DNA of 64,000 nt, taken from the NCBI GenBank assembly GCA_963819975.1, contig CAWFYE010000002.1, forward strand, positions 186,001-250,000, given 5' to 3'. Under the pieces are notes generated by a model, which was not told the DNA's origin, made no database searches, and saw only the letters and a program-made list of their open reading frames with translations. The DNA is from Palsa-1392 sp963819975 (lineage in GTDB: Bacteria > Verrucomicrobiota > Verrucomicrobiia > Chthoniobacterales > UBA10450). A program made the translations under genes and the position numbers. Below, piece by piece: positions 41,493 through 50,298 of this stretch (position 1 is its first letter; every line of letters begins with the position of its first letter).

Positions 41493-43808
41493 TCAAAATT
41501 GGTAGCCGACGCTGAACTGGATTTTGCCTCCCGGCGAATTGCCGTCCAACTGGATTGGAATGCCGTAGTCGATCTTGAGCGGACCGACCGGCAAGTCGAG
41601 CCGGAGACCCATGCCGGCGTCGGAAGCGAGGTGCGAAAACCCGTAGTTGAACGCATCCTGATTTACAAAGCCGGTATCGTAGAAGACGGCGCCGCGGACC
41701 CGGGGGATGATGGGAAACGTGACCTCGACCGTGACGCGAGCGAGCGACTGGCCCCCGATCGGTTCCCCGTTCTCATCCTTCGGTCCGACATCGCGAAAAT
41801 TGAAGCCGCGCAAGTTGTTCGCACCGCCAAGGTAAAGACGATCGAAAATCGGGACCTGCTGGCCACTGCTGCTGCCCCAGGAACTGATGCCAGCGATTTC
41901 GCCGTTCAAAGTGAGGATAAGGTCATACGGTAAGAGGAAATATTTCGAGGCCTCGAGATCGAAACCGTAAGTCTGAGTGTTGCCGCCAAGGAAACCACCG
42001 GAAATCTGCGGGACAAAGGTGATGCGCTGTCCGTGGCGAGTGAGGAAGACGCTATCCCGCGTATCCCAGATAAGGCTGGTAGCGATCTGGCTCTGCAACC
42101 GATTTCCCGCTTCCATTTGAATCGCCGGCGAGGCAAATATACTGACGTTATAAATGTCAATTTCCTCGAGCCGATAGTCCAGGCTGGTGGAGAGGAAAGG
42201 GGTAAGCGGTTTCCGCAACGAGATCGCGAAGCCGTAATTGCGCTGATCGTAAACGGAGCTAAGGAAGCTCGCCTCGCGGTAGAAGAGATCTCCGCCTAAC
42301 GACAAGACGCGATCGAGAAAATACGGCTCGACCAACGAGAGGAGGTAATTTTGCTGCTGGGTGCCGGCTTGCAGGCGGAGGCGGAATTTTTGACCGCCGC
42401 CGGTGAAAGTGGGCCAGTTGGTCAAATCGAAGTTACCCTGAGTCAGTTCAACGAAGCCGAGCAGGCTCTCAATCGTGCTGAAACCGGCGCCAAAGTTGAG
42501 CGAGCCGGTGCGCTTTTCCTGCACCTGCACAAGCAAGTCCTTGCGTCCGGGAATGCCGGTGTCTTCCGGGAAAGTGTCTACCTTTTCGAAATACCCGAGG
42601 TTCTCGAGCCGGGCGCGGCTCGTGTCGACGCGAATCGTGTTATAGACATCGCCCGGCAGAATGGAAATTTCCCGCCGCAGCACCTTGTCCTTTGTCCGAG
42701 TATTGCCCGCGATGTTGACCCGCTCGACAAAAGAACGCTCGCCCTCGTTGATGATGTAGGTGAGATCGACCAGGCCGGGACCGCCGGGCGTTCCCTGAGG
42801 TATAATATTGATATCGACAAAGCCGCCCGCGCCATAGCCGTCGGTGATGGCTTTGAGGTCGTCTTTCAATCCTTTGGGCGTGTAGATCGAGCCCTCCTTC
42901 ATCTTGATCAGGGCGCGCAGGCCCACGTCCTTCGCCACCTGCTGACCCTCGAAGACCAACTTGCCGACGCGATATTGGGCGCCTTCGTTTACTACCACGA
43001 CGATCCGGAGGCCCTTGGGAATGCGCTCCTGGCGCACTTCTGGGATGGTGACATCGATGTAGCCGTGATTCTGGTAAAACTCGCGCACGGTATCGAGATC
43101 CTGCTGCAGTTGCGCCTGGTCGAGCCGGCCTGATTTATCGAGAAACGCGATCGGCGTCTGCGCCTTTGTCTTCATCTGCCCGCGCAGAACGCGATCGCTG
43201 AATTTGGTATTGCCCTCAAAGACGACCTCGCGCACCGCCCCGCGCTCACCTTCGTTGATCGTGTAGACGGCGCGCGCCGTGCCCCGACTCTCGTCGGTTA
43301 CTAGTTGCAGTTGCACGTCGATGCCGGGGAATCCTTTGCGCTGATAGTAATCGATGATGTTCTGGCGACCTTCCTCCAATTTCTCCGCATCCGCGGGGGC
43401 GGGCACCCTGAATTTGATTTTCCCTCGCAGCGTCCTCGCCTTGAAGTACTGCGCGCCGTCGATCTCGATTTCTGTGACCAGGGCGCGGGTCGCGAGAATA
43501 ACCTGCACGCGCACGCCATTGCCTGCCGGCTCGCCAAAGATGCGAACGTTCTGGATCTTGCCCGTGGCGTAGAGGGCACGGATGTCGTCCTCCACCGTCG
43601 TCTCTGAATAATGAGCGCCGACTTTCGTTTTCATGTTCGCCAGGATGCGATCTTTCGCGACCGTCTGAGGCCCGACGTAGCTCACGTCGATCGAGGTAAT
43701 CGGGGCGCCTTCCAGCCCTTGGGCCTCGATCCCGGGGGGCAGGGCGAGCGCCCAGACTAATGCGAAGAAAACCGCGGCAAGGCGGAGAGACGAAGTGAGA
43801 TTTTTCAT
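41493..43808 (-). CDS. bamA: outer-membrane protein assembly factor BamA
   Basis: A 771-residue protein with signal peptide (MKNLTSSLRLAAVFFALVWA), five POTRA domains over about residues 35-430 (repeated (R/K)GNT-like turns such as VFEGNTKFSDRVLRG and VNIAGNTRTKDKVLRRE), then a 16-strand barrel with the motif YLGGANNLRGFNFRDVGP (lid loop) and a final Phe (FSVGYQF). It inserts beta-barrel proteins into the outer membrane. With the downstream skp-like gene it forms the usual bamA-ompH pair. Confidence 0.97.
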   Translation of the reverse strand: MKNLTSSLRLAAVFFALVWALALPPGIEAQGLEGAPITSIDVSYVGPQTVAKDRILANMKTKVGAHYSETTVEDDIRALYATGKIQNVRIFGEPAGNGVRVQVILATRALVTEIEIDGAQYFKARTLRGKIKFRVPAPADAEKLEEGRQNIIDYYQRKGFPGIDVQLQLVTDESRGTARAVYTINEGERGAVREVVFEGNTKFSDRVLRGQMKTKAQTPIAFLDKSGRLDQAQLQQDLDTVREFYQNHGYIDVTIPEVRQERIPKGLRIVVVVNEGAQYRVGKLVFEGQQVAKDVGLRALIKMKEGSIYTPKGLKDDLKAITDGYGAGGFVDINIIPQGTPGGPGLVDLTYIINEGERSFVERVNIAGNTRTKDKVLRREISILPGDVYNTIRVDTSRARLENLGYFEKVDTFPEDTGIPGRKDLLVQVQEKRTGSLNFGAGFSTIESLLGFVELTQGNFDLTNWPTFTGGGQKFRLRLQAGTQQQNYLLSLVEPYFLDRVLSLGGDLFYREASFLSSVYDQRNYGFAISLRKPLTPFLSTSLDYRLEEIDIYNVSIFASPAIQMEAGNRLQSQIATSLIWDTRDSVFLTRHGQRITFVPQISGGFLGGNTQTYGFDLEASKYFLLPYDLILTLNGEIAGISSWGSSSGQQVPIFDRLYLGGANNLRGFNFRDVGPKDENGEPIGGQSLARVTVEVTFPIIPRVRGAVFYDTGFVNQDAFNYGFSHLASDAGMGLRLDLPVGPLKIDYGIPIQLDGNSPGGKIQFSVGYQF

Positions 43809-43851
43809 AGCAAGAGAGCAGTTGCCACAGAGCCGTCGATGGTGAACTGGC

Positions 43852-43884
43852 GTATTAGATGGGGAATGCGAGGAGCAACGTCAA
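43852..43884 (-). promoter_or_regulatory. candidate promoter for bamA-ompH
   Basis: Read on the minus strand, TTGACG (43884-43879) is followed after 18-21 bases by a TCTAATAC stretch, some 45 bases upstream of the bamA ATG. Spacing is longer than ideal, so this is weak. The 144-base gap holds no gene. Confidence 0.3.
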
Positions 43885-43952
43885 GGCAGGAATGTGGAAT
43901 TTCTGATTACAATTGGCGGTCGCAATAGCGTCGCCGGTGAGGAATCTGCGGC

Positions 43953-45041
43953 TCAGAGCAGCTCGTACCAATTATTGCGTCGCCGGGGCTCGTAGCCGGC
44001 TTCCCGGATCAATCGCTCGATCTTTTCCGCATCGAGCCGAAAGCTGGTCCCCGCGCTGCTCACGACATTTTCCTCCATCATGACGGAGCCGAAATCGTTC
44101 GCGCCGTACTTGAGCGCAACCTGGCCGATCTCCGGTCCCTGGGTGACCCAGGAGCTTTGGAGATTGGGGATGTTGTCGAGAAAGACGCGGGCCAGTGCCT
44201 GGGTGCGCAGATATTCCGCCGAACTGGTCGCGTGCTCGACCTTCAAGACGGTGTGTTGCGGCTGAAAGGTCCAGCAAATGAAGGCGGTAAAGCCTCCGCT
44301 CGCATCCTGCTGGTCGCGCAGGCGCTGCAGGTGCTCTATGCGATCTTCGATCGTCTCGACGTGACCGAACATCATCGTTGCGCTCGATTTTAGGCCCAGC
44401 TCATGGGCGATCTGCATCACCTCCAGCCATTGGTCGCTCTTGCATTTGAGGGGCGCAATCCGTTGCCGAACGGAATCGACCAGGATCTCGCCCCCGCCGC
44501 CTGGGATGGATCCGAGCCCGGCTTCCTTAAATTTCGTGATCACTTCGCGAAGCGGCATCTCGAAGGTCTCGGCAAAATGCTGAAACTCCGGCGGACTGAA
44601 GCCGTGTATGTTGATCTGCGGATATTTTTCCCGAATGTGATGGAGAAGATCGAGATACCAATCGAAGCCGAGCTTCGGATGATGCCCGCCCTGCATCAGG
44701 ATTTGCACCCCGCCGGCGGCTGTGAGTTCATCGAGTTTCTGATCGAATTGCTCGTGTGTCAGGACGTAGTGGTCGTCGTCCTTTTCCGTGCGGTAAAACG
44801 CGCAGAACTTGCAATAGACGTTGCAGACGTTGGTGTAATTGATGTTGCGATCGATGATGTAAGTCACGATCTCACGCCCCTGCCCGTCGTAGTTTTTTTC
44901 CTTCGCCAGGTTGCGCCGGGCGTCGGCTAGAGCGCCCAGCTCGGCCAGCGGCCAGCCATAAATCTCGAGTGCTTCCGCGGCCGAGATGCGCTCGCCGGCA
45001 AGAATTTTTTCCTGCAAAGAGTCAGGGTTGAGCGCCACCAT
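43953..45041 (-). CDS. mqnC: cyclic dehypoxanthinyl futalosine synthase (radical SAM)
   Basis: A 362-residue radical-SAM enzyme of the futalosine route to menaquinone. The iron-sulfur cysteines Cys73, Cys77 and Cys80 lie in NVCNVYCKFCAFYRTEKDDD, the MqnC pattern. Later blocks include QILMQGGHHPKLGFDWYLDL and PGGGGEILVDSVRQRIAP. Length and start match the family. No other mqn gene is nearby. The organism should respire with menaquinone. Confidence 0.96.
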   Translation of the reverse strand: MVALNPDSLQEKILAGERISAAEALEIYGWPLAELGALADARRNLAKEKNYDGQGREIVTYIIDRNINYTNVCNVYCKFCAFYRTEKDDDHYVLTHEQFDQKLDELTAAGGVQILMQGGHHPKLGFDWYLDLLHHIREKYPQINIHGFSPPEFQHFAETFEMPLREVITKFKEAGLGSIPGGGGEILVDSVRQRIAPLKCKSDQWLEVMQIAHELGLKSSATMMFGHVETIEDRIEHLQRLRDQQDASGGFTAFICWTFQPQHTVLKVEHATSSAEYLRTQALARVFLDNIPNLQSSWVTQGPEIGQVALKYGANDFGSVMMEENVVSSAGTSFRLDAEKIERLIREAGYEPRRRNNWYELL

Positions 45042-45244
45042 TGGAGCGCAATCTAGAACACCGGATTGAGAGATGCGACTCGGATTCGCCGCGGGAGCGT
45101 TTTACAGCGTTCTCCTTCACGATGGGTGGACCTTCTCACTCCGGCGTCGCGCAAATGGCGTCGGGCGCGCGGGCGGAACAATCCATCGCGCAGTCGGAGC
45201 GGACCTAACGAAAAGCGACCGCCGCCGGATTCATCCGGGTGCCG

Positions 45245-45640
45245 TCAGGCGAACGAGATTGCCTTGAAGGAGCTGATGACGTCGTCCGGGCCCGCTTCGG
45301 TGAAGAAGGAGTCGTAATAGCCCGGGCCAAGATCCCAGTGATCGCCTTTGTAATGGTCGTCGCGATAAAAACGCCAAACGCCGCTCACAACGATGAGCGA
45401 GCTAATGCGATCGTTCCAAAAATCACCCAGATAATGGAAACTGAGGTTCGTTCGGGCATAAGCGCCTTTGAAGCCGGCGTGATCGAAAACAATCACCTCC
45501 GGCAAGCGGATGCCTTCCAACAGCGTCTGCGCCTCTTTACCGGCCGCACTGGCGTAGTATTTCAGAGGAGCCACTTCCCATTTCGTATCGATGATCGCGC
45601 CATTGTCTGGCGACAGTTCGGTCTTGGGTATTAGTTTCAT
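45245..45640 (-). CDS. beta/gamma-crystallin-like protein
   Basis: A 131-residue cytoplasmic or surface protein with the beta/gamma-crystallin Greek-key pattern: VIVFDHAGFKGAYARTNLSF ... DRISSLIVVSGVWRFYRDDH and HWDLGPGYYD. Microbial members bind calcium through the (N/D)xxSS motif, here NDRISSL. There is no signal peptide. The genes on either side are unrelated. The 204-base gap upstream (45042-45244) contains only one CCTAACGA word. Confidence 0.8.
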   Translation of the reverse strand: MKLIPKTELSPDNGAIIDTKWEVAPLKYYASAAGKEAQTLLEGIRLPEVIVFDHAGFKGAYARTNLSFHYLGDFWNDRISSLIVVSGVWRFYRDDHYKGDHWDLGPGYYDSFFTEAGPDDVISSFKAISFA

Positions 45641-45702
45641 AAGCTTTGTTATTAGGGATTTGAACAGGCCAACTCTCGCTTGTCGAGCGCGAGATTAAAG
45701 AA

Positions 45703-45770
45703 AAGGCAGAAGGATGAATTATGATGGCAGAAATTCGCGTTTCGGCCGAAGTCTTTCATCCTTCTGCCTT
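45703..45770. repeat. 16-bp inverted repeat AAGGCAGAAGGATGAA
   Basis: The arms 45703-45718 and 45755-45770 are exact reverse complements 36 bases apart, ten bases downstream of the glpX stop. A T-rich stretch follows on one side. It could act as a terminator for glpX or belong to a dispersed repeat family. Confidence 0.7.
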
Positions 45771-45779
45771 CTTACTTTC

Positions 45780-46844
45780 TTAAATCCGGTGCTCCCGGTT
45801 GTCGGAGCGGAGCCGGATGGTTTTGGTTTGCAGATCGTGCGAGGCCCGGATGAAGCGCACCGTCTTGCTCTTAGCCCGCATCAGGACGGAATGGGTGATG
45901 GTGTTCGATCCCTGCGATTTCACCCCGCGCAAGAGCGCGCTGTCGCTGATCCCGGTCGCGCAGAAGATGATGTTTTCTCCATTCGCCAAATCGTCGGCGA
46001 AGAAAACGCGGTCGAGATCTTTTTCGTGGCCTTCCGCGATCAACCGATCGCGTTCCTCCCGGTCGCGTGGCCACATCATGCATTGCATGTCGCCGCCTAG
46101 GCATTTGATCCCGGCTGCCGCCAGGACAGCCTCGGGCGCGCCTCCGATTCCGACGTAAAGATCGATGCCACTCTCCGGGTAAGCGGGAGCCATTGCGGCC
46201 GCGATGTCGCCATCACTGATCATCCGCAGGGAAGCTCCCGTCCGGCGGATTTCCGCGACGATTTCTTTGTGCCGCGGGCGGTCGAGCATCATGACGATGA
46301 CGTCCTGAACCCTTTTTTGCAATGCCTTCGCGACCGTGATGAGCGTCTCTTCGATCGGGCTCTCCAGTTTCAGAGTTGCGATGCCTGCCTTTTTCATGCT
46401 CCGGATGACGTCCGGGCCGTAGGCCAGCTTCATCATGTAAAAGGAAGGGATATCGCGAAGGGCGACCTTGACGTTTTCTTCCGGGCTGGCCGCTGCGATG
46501 CAGGCGATCGAGTTCGGTGCGCCTTTGGCGATGTTGGTCGTTCCGTCGATCGGGTCGAGCGCGATATCGAACGGTGGGGAACCAGGGAGCCACATTCCGA
46601 GTTGTTCGCCTTTGAAAATGCCGGGCGCGTCGTCCTTGATTCCCTCGCCGATCACGACTTCGCCACAGATGTTCATGAGATCGAACATCCCGCGAATCGC
46701 GTCGCAAGCGGCGGCGTCGGCCTTTTCTTTTTCACCGCGACCGAGCCACGGCAGAGCGTTCAGTGCCGCGGCTTCGGTTGCCCGGACGAAATCGAATTCG
46801 ATGATCCGCTCGATGTCCGCGTAATTCTGCTTTGGGATCCGCAT
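45780..46844 (-). CDS. glpX: class II fructose-1,6-bisphosphatase
   Basis: A 354-residue metal-dependent phosphatase for gluconeogenesis. The signature ALDPIDGTTNIAKGAPNS around residue 95 and GEGIKDDAPGIF are GlpX hallmarks; the later GIGGAPEAVLAAAGIKCLGG is also typical. Some bacterial GlpX proteins also cleave sedoheptulose-1,7-bisphosphate. Length is normal. No operon partner is apparent. Confidence 0.96.
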   Translation of the reverse strand: MRIPKQNYADIERIIEFDFVRATEAAALNALPWLGRGEKEKADAAACDAIRGMFDLMNICGEVVIGEGIKDDAPGIFKGEQLGMWLPGSPPFDIALDPIDGTTNIAKGAPNSIACIAAASPEENVKVALRDIPSFYMMKLAYGPDVIRSMKKAGIATLKLESPIEETLITVAKALQKRVQDVIVMMLDRPRHKEIVAEIRRTGASLRMISDGDIAAAMAPAYPESGIDLYVGIGGAPEAVLAAAGIKCLGGDMQCMMWPRDREERDRLIAEGHEKDLDRVFFADDLANGENIIFCATGISDSALLRGVKSQGSNTITHSVLMRAKSKTVRFIRASHDLQTKTIRLRSDNREHRI

Positions 46845-46933
46845 CGGTGGACGTTCGCAAAGGTTTACGTGCGTGACAAGGCGCGCCTTTGGCCGGTTGA
46901 TTGAACAGGACTCGGTCGAGCCAGAGCGCTCCT

Positions 46934-47401
46934 CTAGAACCCAGAAACTCTCCAGGCGCCGTCGGCTCTTGTCAGTTGGACGAACCAGGAGTTTGACTTG
47001 GTCTCGAAGAGAACCACACCCTGTGCTTTGTGCGTTTGCACCGATTTGATGCTGCTCCGCAACTCTCCCGCGTCCGCCGGCAAGTCCTGCAGCATTGACT
47101 GCGTCATGCTCTGGGAATCAGCGACAGGTTGCGCCTGCGATTCCTGCTCATAGCGTGCCACCTGTTCAGGGGTGGCGAGCCGGGCGATCGCTTCCTTGTC
47201 GTTGGCGCGGATCGCGACGAGGAAGTCGAGCGCGACCCGGGCCTGCGGACTGTTCTGCGCCGTTTCGCCCGCCATCGAAACATCGCCGCCCTTCAGGATG
47301 AGATCGGCGATTTTGTCGCGTTCCACGATCGCGGTGGCAGCCACGATCAGAATCAGCGCGCCGAAAATGAAAAGAGTCGAACGCATTTTGGAAGTGTTCA
47401 T
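46934..47401 (-). CDS. membrane-anchored or exported protein of unknown function
   Basis: The ATG at 47399-47401 gives 155 residues with an N-terminal hydrophobic anchor (STLFIFGALILIVAATAIVE). The rest is a small alpha/beta domain (ARVALDFLVAIRANDKEAIA ... LFETKSNSWFVQLTRADGAW) recalling SnoaL/DUF4878-like NTF2 folds in exported proteins; this resemblance is only by pattern. It is downstream of the S9 peptidase gene by 90 bases on the same strand. Confidence 0.7.
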   Translation of the reverse strand: MNTSKMRSTLFIFGALILIVAATAIVERDKIADLILKGGDVSMAGETAQNSPQARVALDFLVAIRANDKEAIARLATPEQVARYEQESQAQPVADSQSMTQSMLQDLPADAGELRSSIKSVQTHKAQGVVLFETKSNSWFVQLTRADGAWRVSGF

Positions 47402-47491
47402 GGCAAAGCTTGATTGGCGACGGCGCGAAGCGCGGGCAATTTCGCGGGAAGGATGAGGCTCAGATCCCTGTCCTGCCAAGAACAATTTCGC

Positions 47492-49759
47492 CTAACGAGC
47501 AGCCCCGGGCTTGGTCCGGGCGGAGACACCTTCCTTCGGTGCCACTTCGTATTCCGGTTTCGCCACTCCGAGCAGCCAATGGTCAAACCATCCGACGATG
47601 TGCTGCAGCCTTTCAACTCGATGCCACGGTTGCCCGGAGCGCGAGAGCTCGTGCGTTTCGCCCGGGAACTTCACCATCACAGTCGGGATTTTGCGGAACT
47701 TGAGAGCGCGGAACATCATCTCGCCGCCCGCCTCGGGCGGGGTGCGGGTGTCTTCTTCCCCGAGCACGAGCATGAGCGGCGTCTTGACGTTGTTGATGTA
47801 GCTAATGGGCGATCGCGCCTTGTAGTCGCCTTCTTCATCCTTGAAGGGCGGCGTCTTGAACCAGTTCGGTTGGAAGAGAGTGAAATCGGCCGTGTACCAC
47901 CAGGCCGCCCAGTCCGCGATGTCGCGCTGCGCGACGCCGGCAGCGAACCGGTCGGTGTGCCCGACGACCCAGTTGGTCAGGAGCCCGCCGCCGCTCCCGC
48001 CGGTCACGCCCATTTTTTTCTCATCGATCCCGCCTCGCCTAACGACTTCATCGACGCCCGCCATCAGGTCTTTGAAATCGTCGCCCGGATATTTGTATTG
48101 GATGATATTTCCGAAGGCTTGGCCGTAGCTCGTGCTCCCGCGCGGGTTCGGGTAAAGCACGACGTAGCCCTTGGCTGCCATCCATTGGAATTCGTGCCCG
48201 AAGATGTAGCCATACGCCGCGTGCGGCCCGCCGTGAATGTCGAGGATCAGCGGATATTTCTTCGTCGGATCATAGCCCGGCGGCTTCTGCACCCAGGCCT
48301 GAATGCGTTTGCCGTCAAAACTCTCGTACCAGATTTCCTCCGGCTCGGTCAGGTTGAGCTGACTGAAAAGCGTGTCGTTCGAGTGCGTCAACTGGCGCGG
48401 CTCTGTCCCCGGTTGATTAAGGAAAAAGAGATCGTTGATCCGGGTCGGGGTGGAAACGAGATAGACAAATTTTTTCGCGTCGGCCGAGGCAGAAAAGCGC
48501 GTCACCGCCTGATTGCCTTGGGTGAGATCTGTCGCGGTCCCGTTAGTGGCGTCAAAAGAAGCGAGCTGGGTGCGCCCTTCCTTCGCGTAAATCTCGAAGA
48601 TGCTTTTCCCATCTGCCGACCAGACCGGCGTGTTCCGGCCGAATCCGCGCGGGGCGGCGTTATCGCCGAAGACGCTGTCGCCCGCGTCGAAATCAAAATT
48701 GGTCGTGAGGTTCACCGGCTTGGCGTTCTCCGTCAGCTCGAGCGTCCAGAGGTCCGATTGGGTGTAGGAATTCACCGGCTCGTTCACCGAGGCGATGAAG
48801 GCGACGCGTTTCCCGTCCGGGCTCAGCGCCAGAGTCCGCACCCCCAACGGGATGGTTGTAAGCAGTTTGGCGTCGCCGCCTTTCGTCGCGACGACGTAAA
48901 GCTCCGTCTTGGGCAGCTCGTAGTAGGGCTCGTCGATGTGCCAGGAAGTGTAGTAGATCTGCGCGCCATCTTTCGACCAGAGAGCGTTGCCCTCGTCAAA
49001 ACGGCCATTCGTGAGCTGGCGGGGCTGGACCTTCTCATCCGCGCTCCGCGGCGCCGTCAACAGCCAGAGATGCGCGGGACGTTTCGGATCGAGATAACCT
49101 TCCTCATCGTCGCGATAAACTGCGCGGGTAACGACGTGCACGTCGCTCTCGTGTTCCTGGTCAGCGGTTACTTCGGTCTTTTTCTTTTCGTTAGGCGCGG
49201 GCGAAGCATTCATCTGCGCCATCTTTTCTAGTTCCTCTTCCTTCTTTTTTTTCTGCGCCGGTTTGGCGAGATCTTCCGGGTTGGAGCTGCTCGTTAAGAC
49301 GATCGATTTCCCATCCGGTGACCACTTCGGATTTCCCGCGCCTTTCGGCAGGTCGGTGAAGACAAAGGCGTCGCCGCCTGCCATCGGGAGCAGACCAAGT
49401 TGCGGCGGCTCTTTCTTCCCCTCCTTCTCGGTTGCCCGGGTAAAGGCGATCCATTTCCCATCTGGCGACCAGTTTGGACCGGTGTCGCGCGGACCGCTTG
49501 TCAATTGGCGCGGCGGTTCGTCGGCCGCAGTCGGGACCATCCAGATGGAGGTGTCGTAGCCATCTTTCTTTTCGTTCACCGTCCCCCGCACATAAGCGAC
49601 CCTCGCGCCGTCAGGGGAGATTTGCGGGCTCCCGATCCAGACAAAATCAAAGAGGTCTTTTTCCGTTATCCCGCGCTTCGCTGGAGCGGCGTGGACTAGC
49701 GGCGTGATCGTTAGGGAAAGAAAGGCAGAAAGCGCGAGACGCAGGATTCGGTTCGGCAT
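47492..49759 (-). CDS. S9-family prolyl-oligopeptidase-like serine peptidase
   Basis: A 755-residue exported peptidase with signal peptide (MPNRILRLALSAFLSLTITP). Residues ~30-480 form a beta-propeller with WSPDGK-type blades (NWSPDGKWIAF, KWSPDGKSIVLT). The alpha/beta-hydrolase part has the nucleophile Ser589 in GVTGGSGGGLL, and the later Asp and His regions (GEEDTRTPP, FPGETHELS). A charged Lys/Glu insertion near residue 180 interrupts the propeller. It probably degrades peptides or acylated amino acids in the periplasm. The stop TAG is in a CCTAACGA word. Confidence 0.93.
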   Translation of the reverse strand: MPNRILRLALSAFLSLTITPLVHAAPAKRGITEKDLFDFVWIGSPQISPDGARVAYVRGTVNEKKDGYDTSIWMVPTAADEPPRQLTSGPRDTGPNWSPDGKWIAFTRATEKEGKKEPPQLGLLPMAGGDAFVFTDLPKGAGNPKWSPDGKSIVLTSSSNPEDLAKPAQKKKKEEELEKMAQMNASPAPNEKKKTEVTADQEHESDVHVVTRAVYRDDEEGYLDPKRPAHLWLLTAPRSADEKVQPRQLTNGRFDEGNALWSKDGAQIYYTSWHIDEPYYELPKTELYVVATKGGDAKLLTTIPLGVRTLALSPDGKRVAFIASVNEPVNSYTQSDLWTLELTENAKPVNLTTNFDFDAGDSVFGDNAAPRGFGRNTPVWSADGKSIFEIYAKEGRTQLASFDATNGTATDLTQGNQAVTRFSASADAKKFVYLVSTPTRINDLFFLNQPGTEPRQLTHSNDTLFSQLNLTEPEEIWYESFDGKRIQAWVQKPPGYDPTKKYPLILDIHGGPHAAYGYIFGHEFQWMAAKGYVVLYPNPRGSTSYGQAFGNIIQYKYPGDDFKDLMAGVDEVVRRGGIDEKKMGVTGGSGGGLLTNWVVGHTDRFAAGVAQRDIADWAAWWYTADFTLFQPNWFKTPPFKDEEGDYKARSPISYINNVKTPLMLVLGEEDTRTPPEAGGEMMFRALKFRKIPTVMVKFPGETHELSRSGQPWHRVERLQHIVGWFDHWLLGVAKPEYEVAPKEGVSARTKPGAAR

Positions 49760-49812
49760 CCGCTATACTGGCACTGCCGGCGAGGCGCGCAATCGCGGCG
49801 GCAATGGGGTCG

Positions 49813-49957
49813 GGTAGCGCATGCGTCTCGCGTGCGGGCGAGGGCATTCTGCCACCGCGAACTTTCATTGCGGCCCGAGCCGGTTGTCTGATTACGCCCC
49901 TTAGGAAGTTCGTCGCCGCAGGACGCATCGACCAGCACGCAAGATGCGTGCGCTACC
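49813..49957. repeat. 145-bp inverted-repeat element with GGTAGCGCA ends
   Basis: The ends 49813-49835 and 49935-49957 are reverse complements with three mismatches over 23 bases, both beginning GGTAGCGCA and ending GCGTGC. Between them no gene is seen. It occupies the middle of the 287-base gap between the S9 peptidase and a small lipoprotein. Confidence 0.65.
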
Positions 49958-50046
49958 CAGAGTCCGCGCTGTGATCGAGATGATCGCGACAGGAAGCCAA
50001 TCTTTTTGTTGCGCCGTCTGCCGCACGCCCCTTAATCTTCCGGCGC

Positions 50047-50262
50047 ATGTTTCGTTTTCGGGTTTCTCCGCTCGCGGCCCTGGCCGGTTTGATCATCGTC
50101 TTCACTTCCTGCCAACGGCATAACCTCGGGGAATTACCCGAGCTGCAAAAGGAACACCTCCACCCGCTCGATGCGGCCACAGACGAGCCTGGACCCGCCG
50201 TCCCGACTCCGCCGCTGGCTTCCCCCACGCCCGCTAACTTTTTCCCGAAACAGCAGCCGTAA
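50047..50262 (+). CDS. small lipoprotein
   Basis: A 71-residue protein with a lipoprotein signal (AALAGLIIVFTSCQRH), Cys22 being the lipidation site. The mature part is Pro-rich with no fold apparent (PGPAVPTPPLASPTP). It lies directly upstream of the POT transporter on the same strand, with 36 bases between. Function is unknown. Confidence 0.7.
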   Translation: MFRFRVSPLAALAGLIIVFTSCQRHNLGELPELQKEHLHPLDAATDEPGPAVPTPPLASPTPANFFPKQQP

Positions 50263-50298
50263 CGACGGGGAATTGATCCCCTAACGAAAAGCAGCGCC

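Noticed and set aside
47414..49231. 605-codon plus-strand frame opposite the S9 peptidase
   Set aside because: The minus-strand frame has a signal peptide, propeller blades and catalytic triad; the plus frame has no recognisable domain and an abnormal composition.
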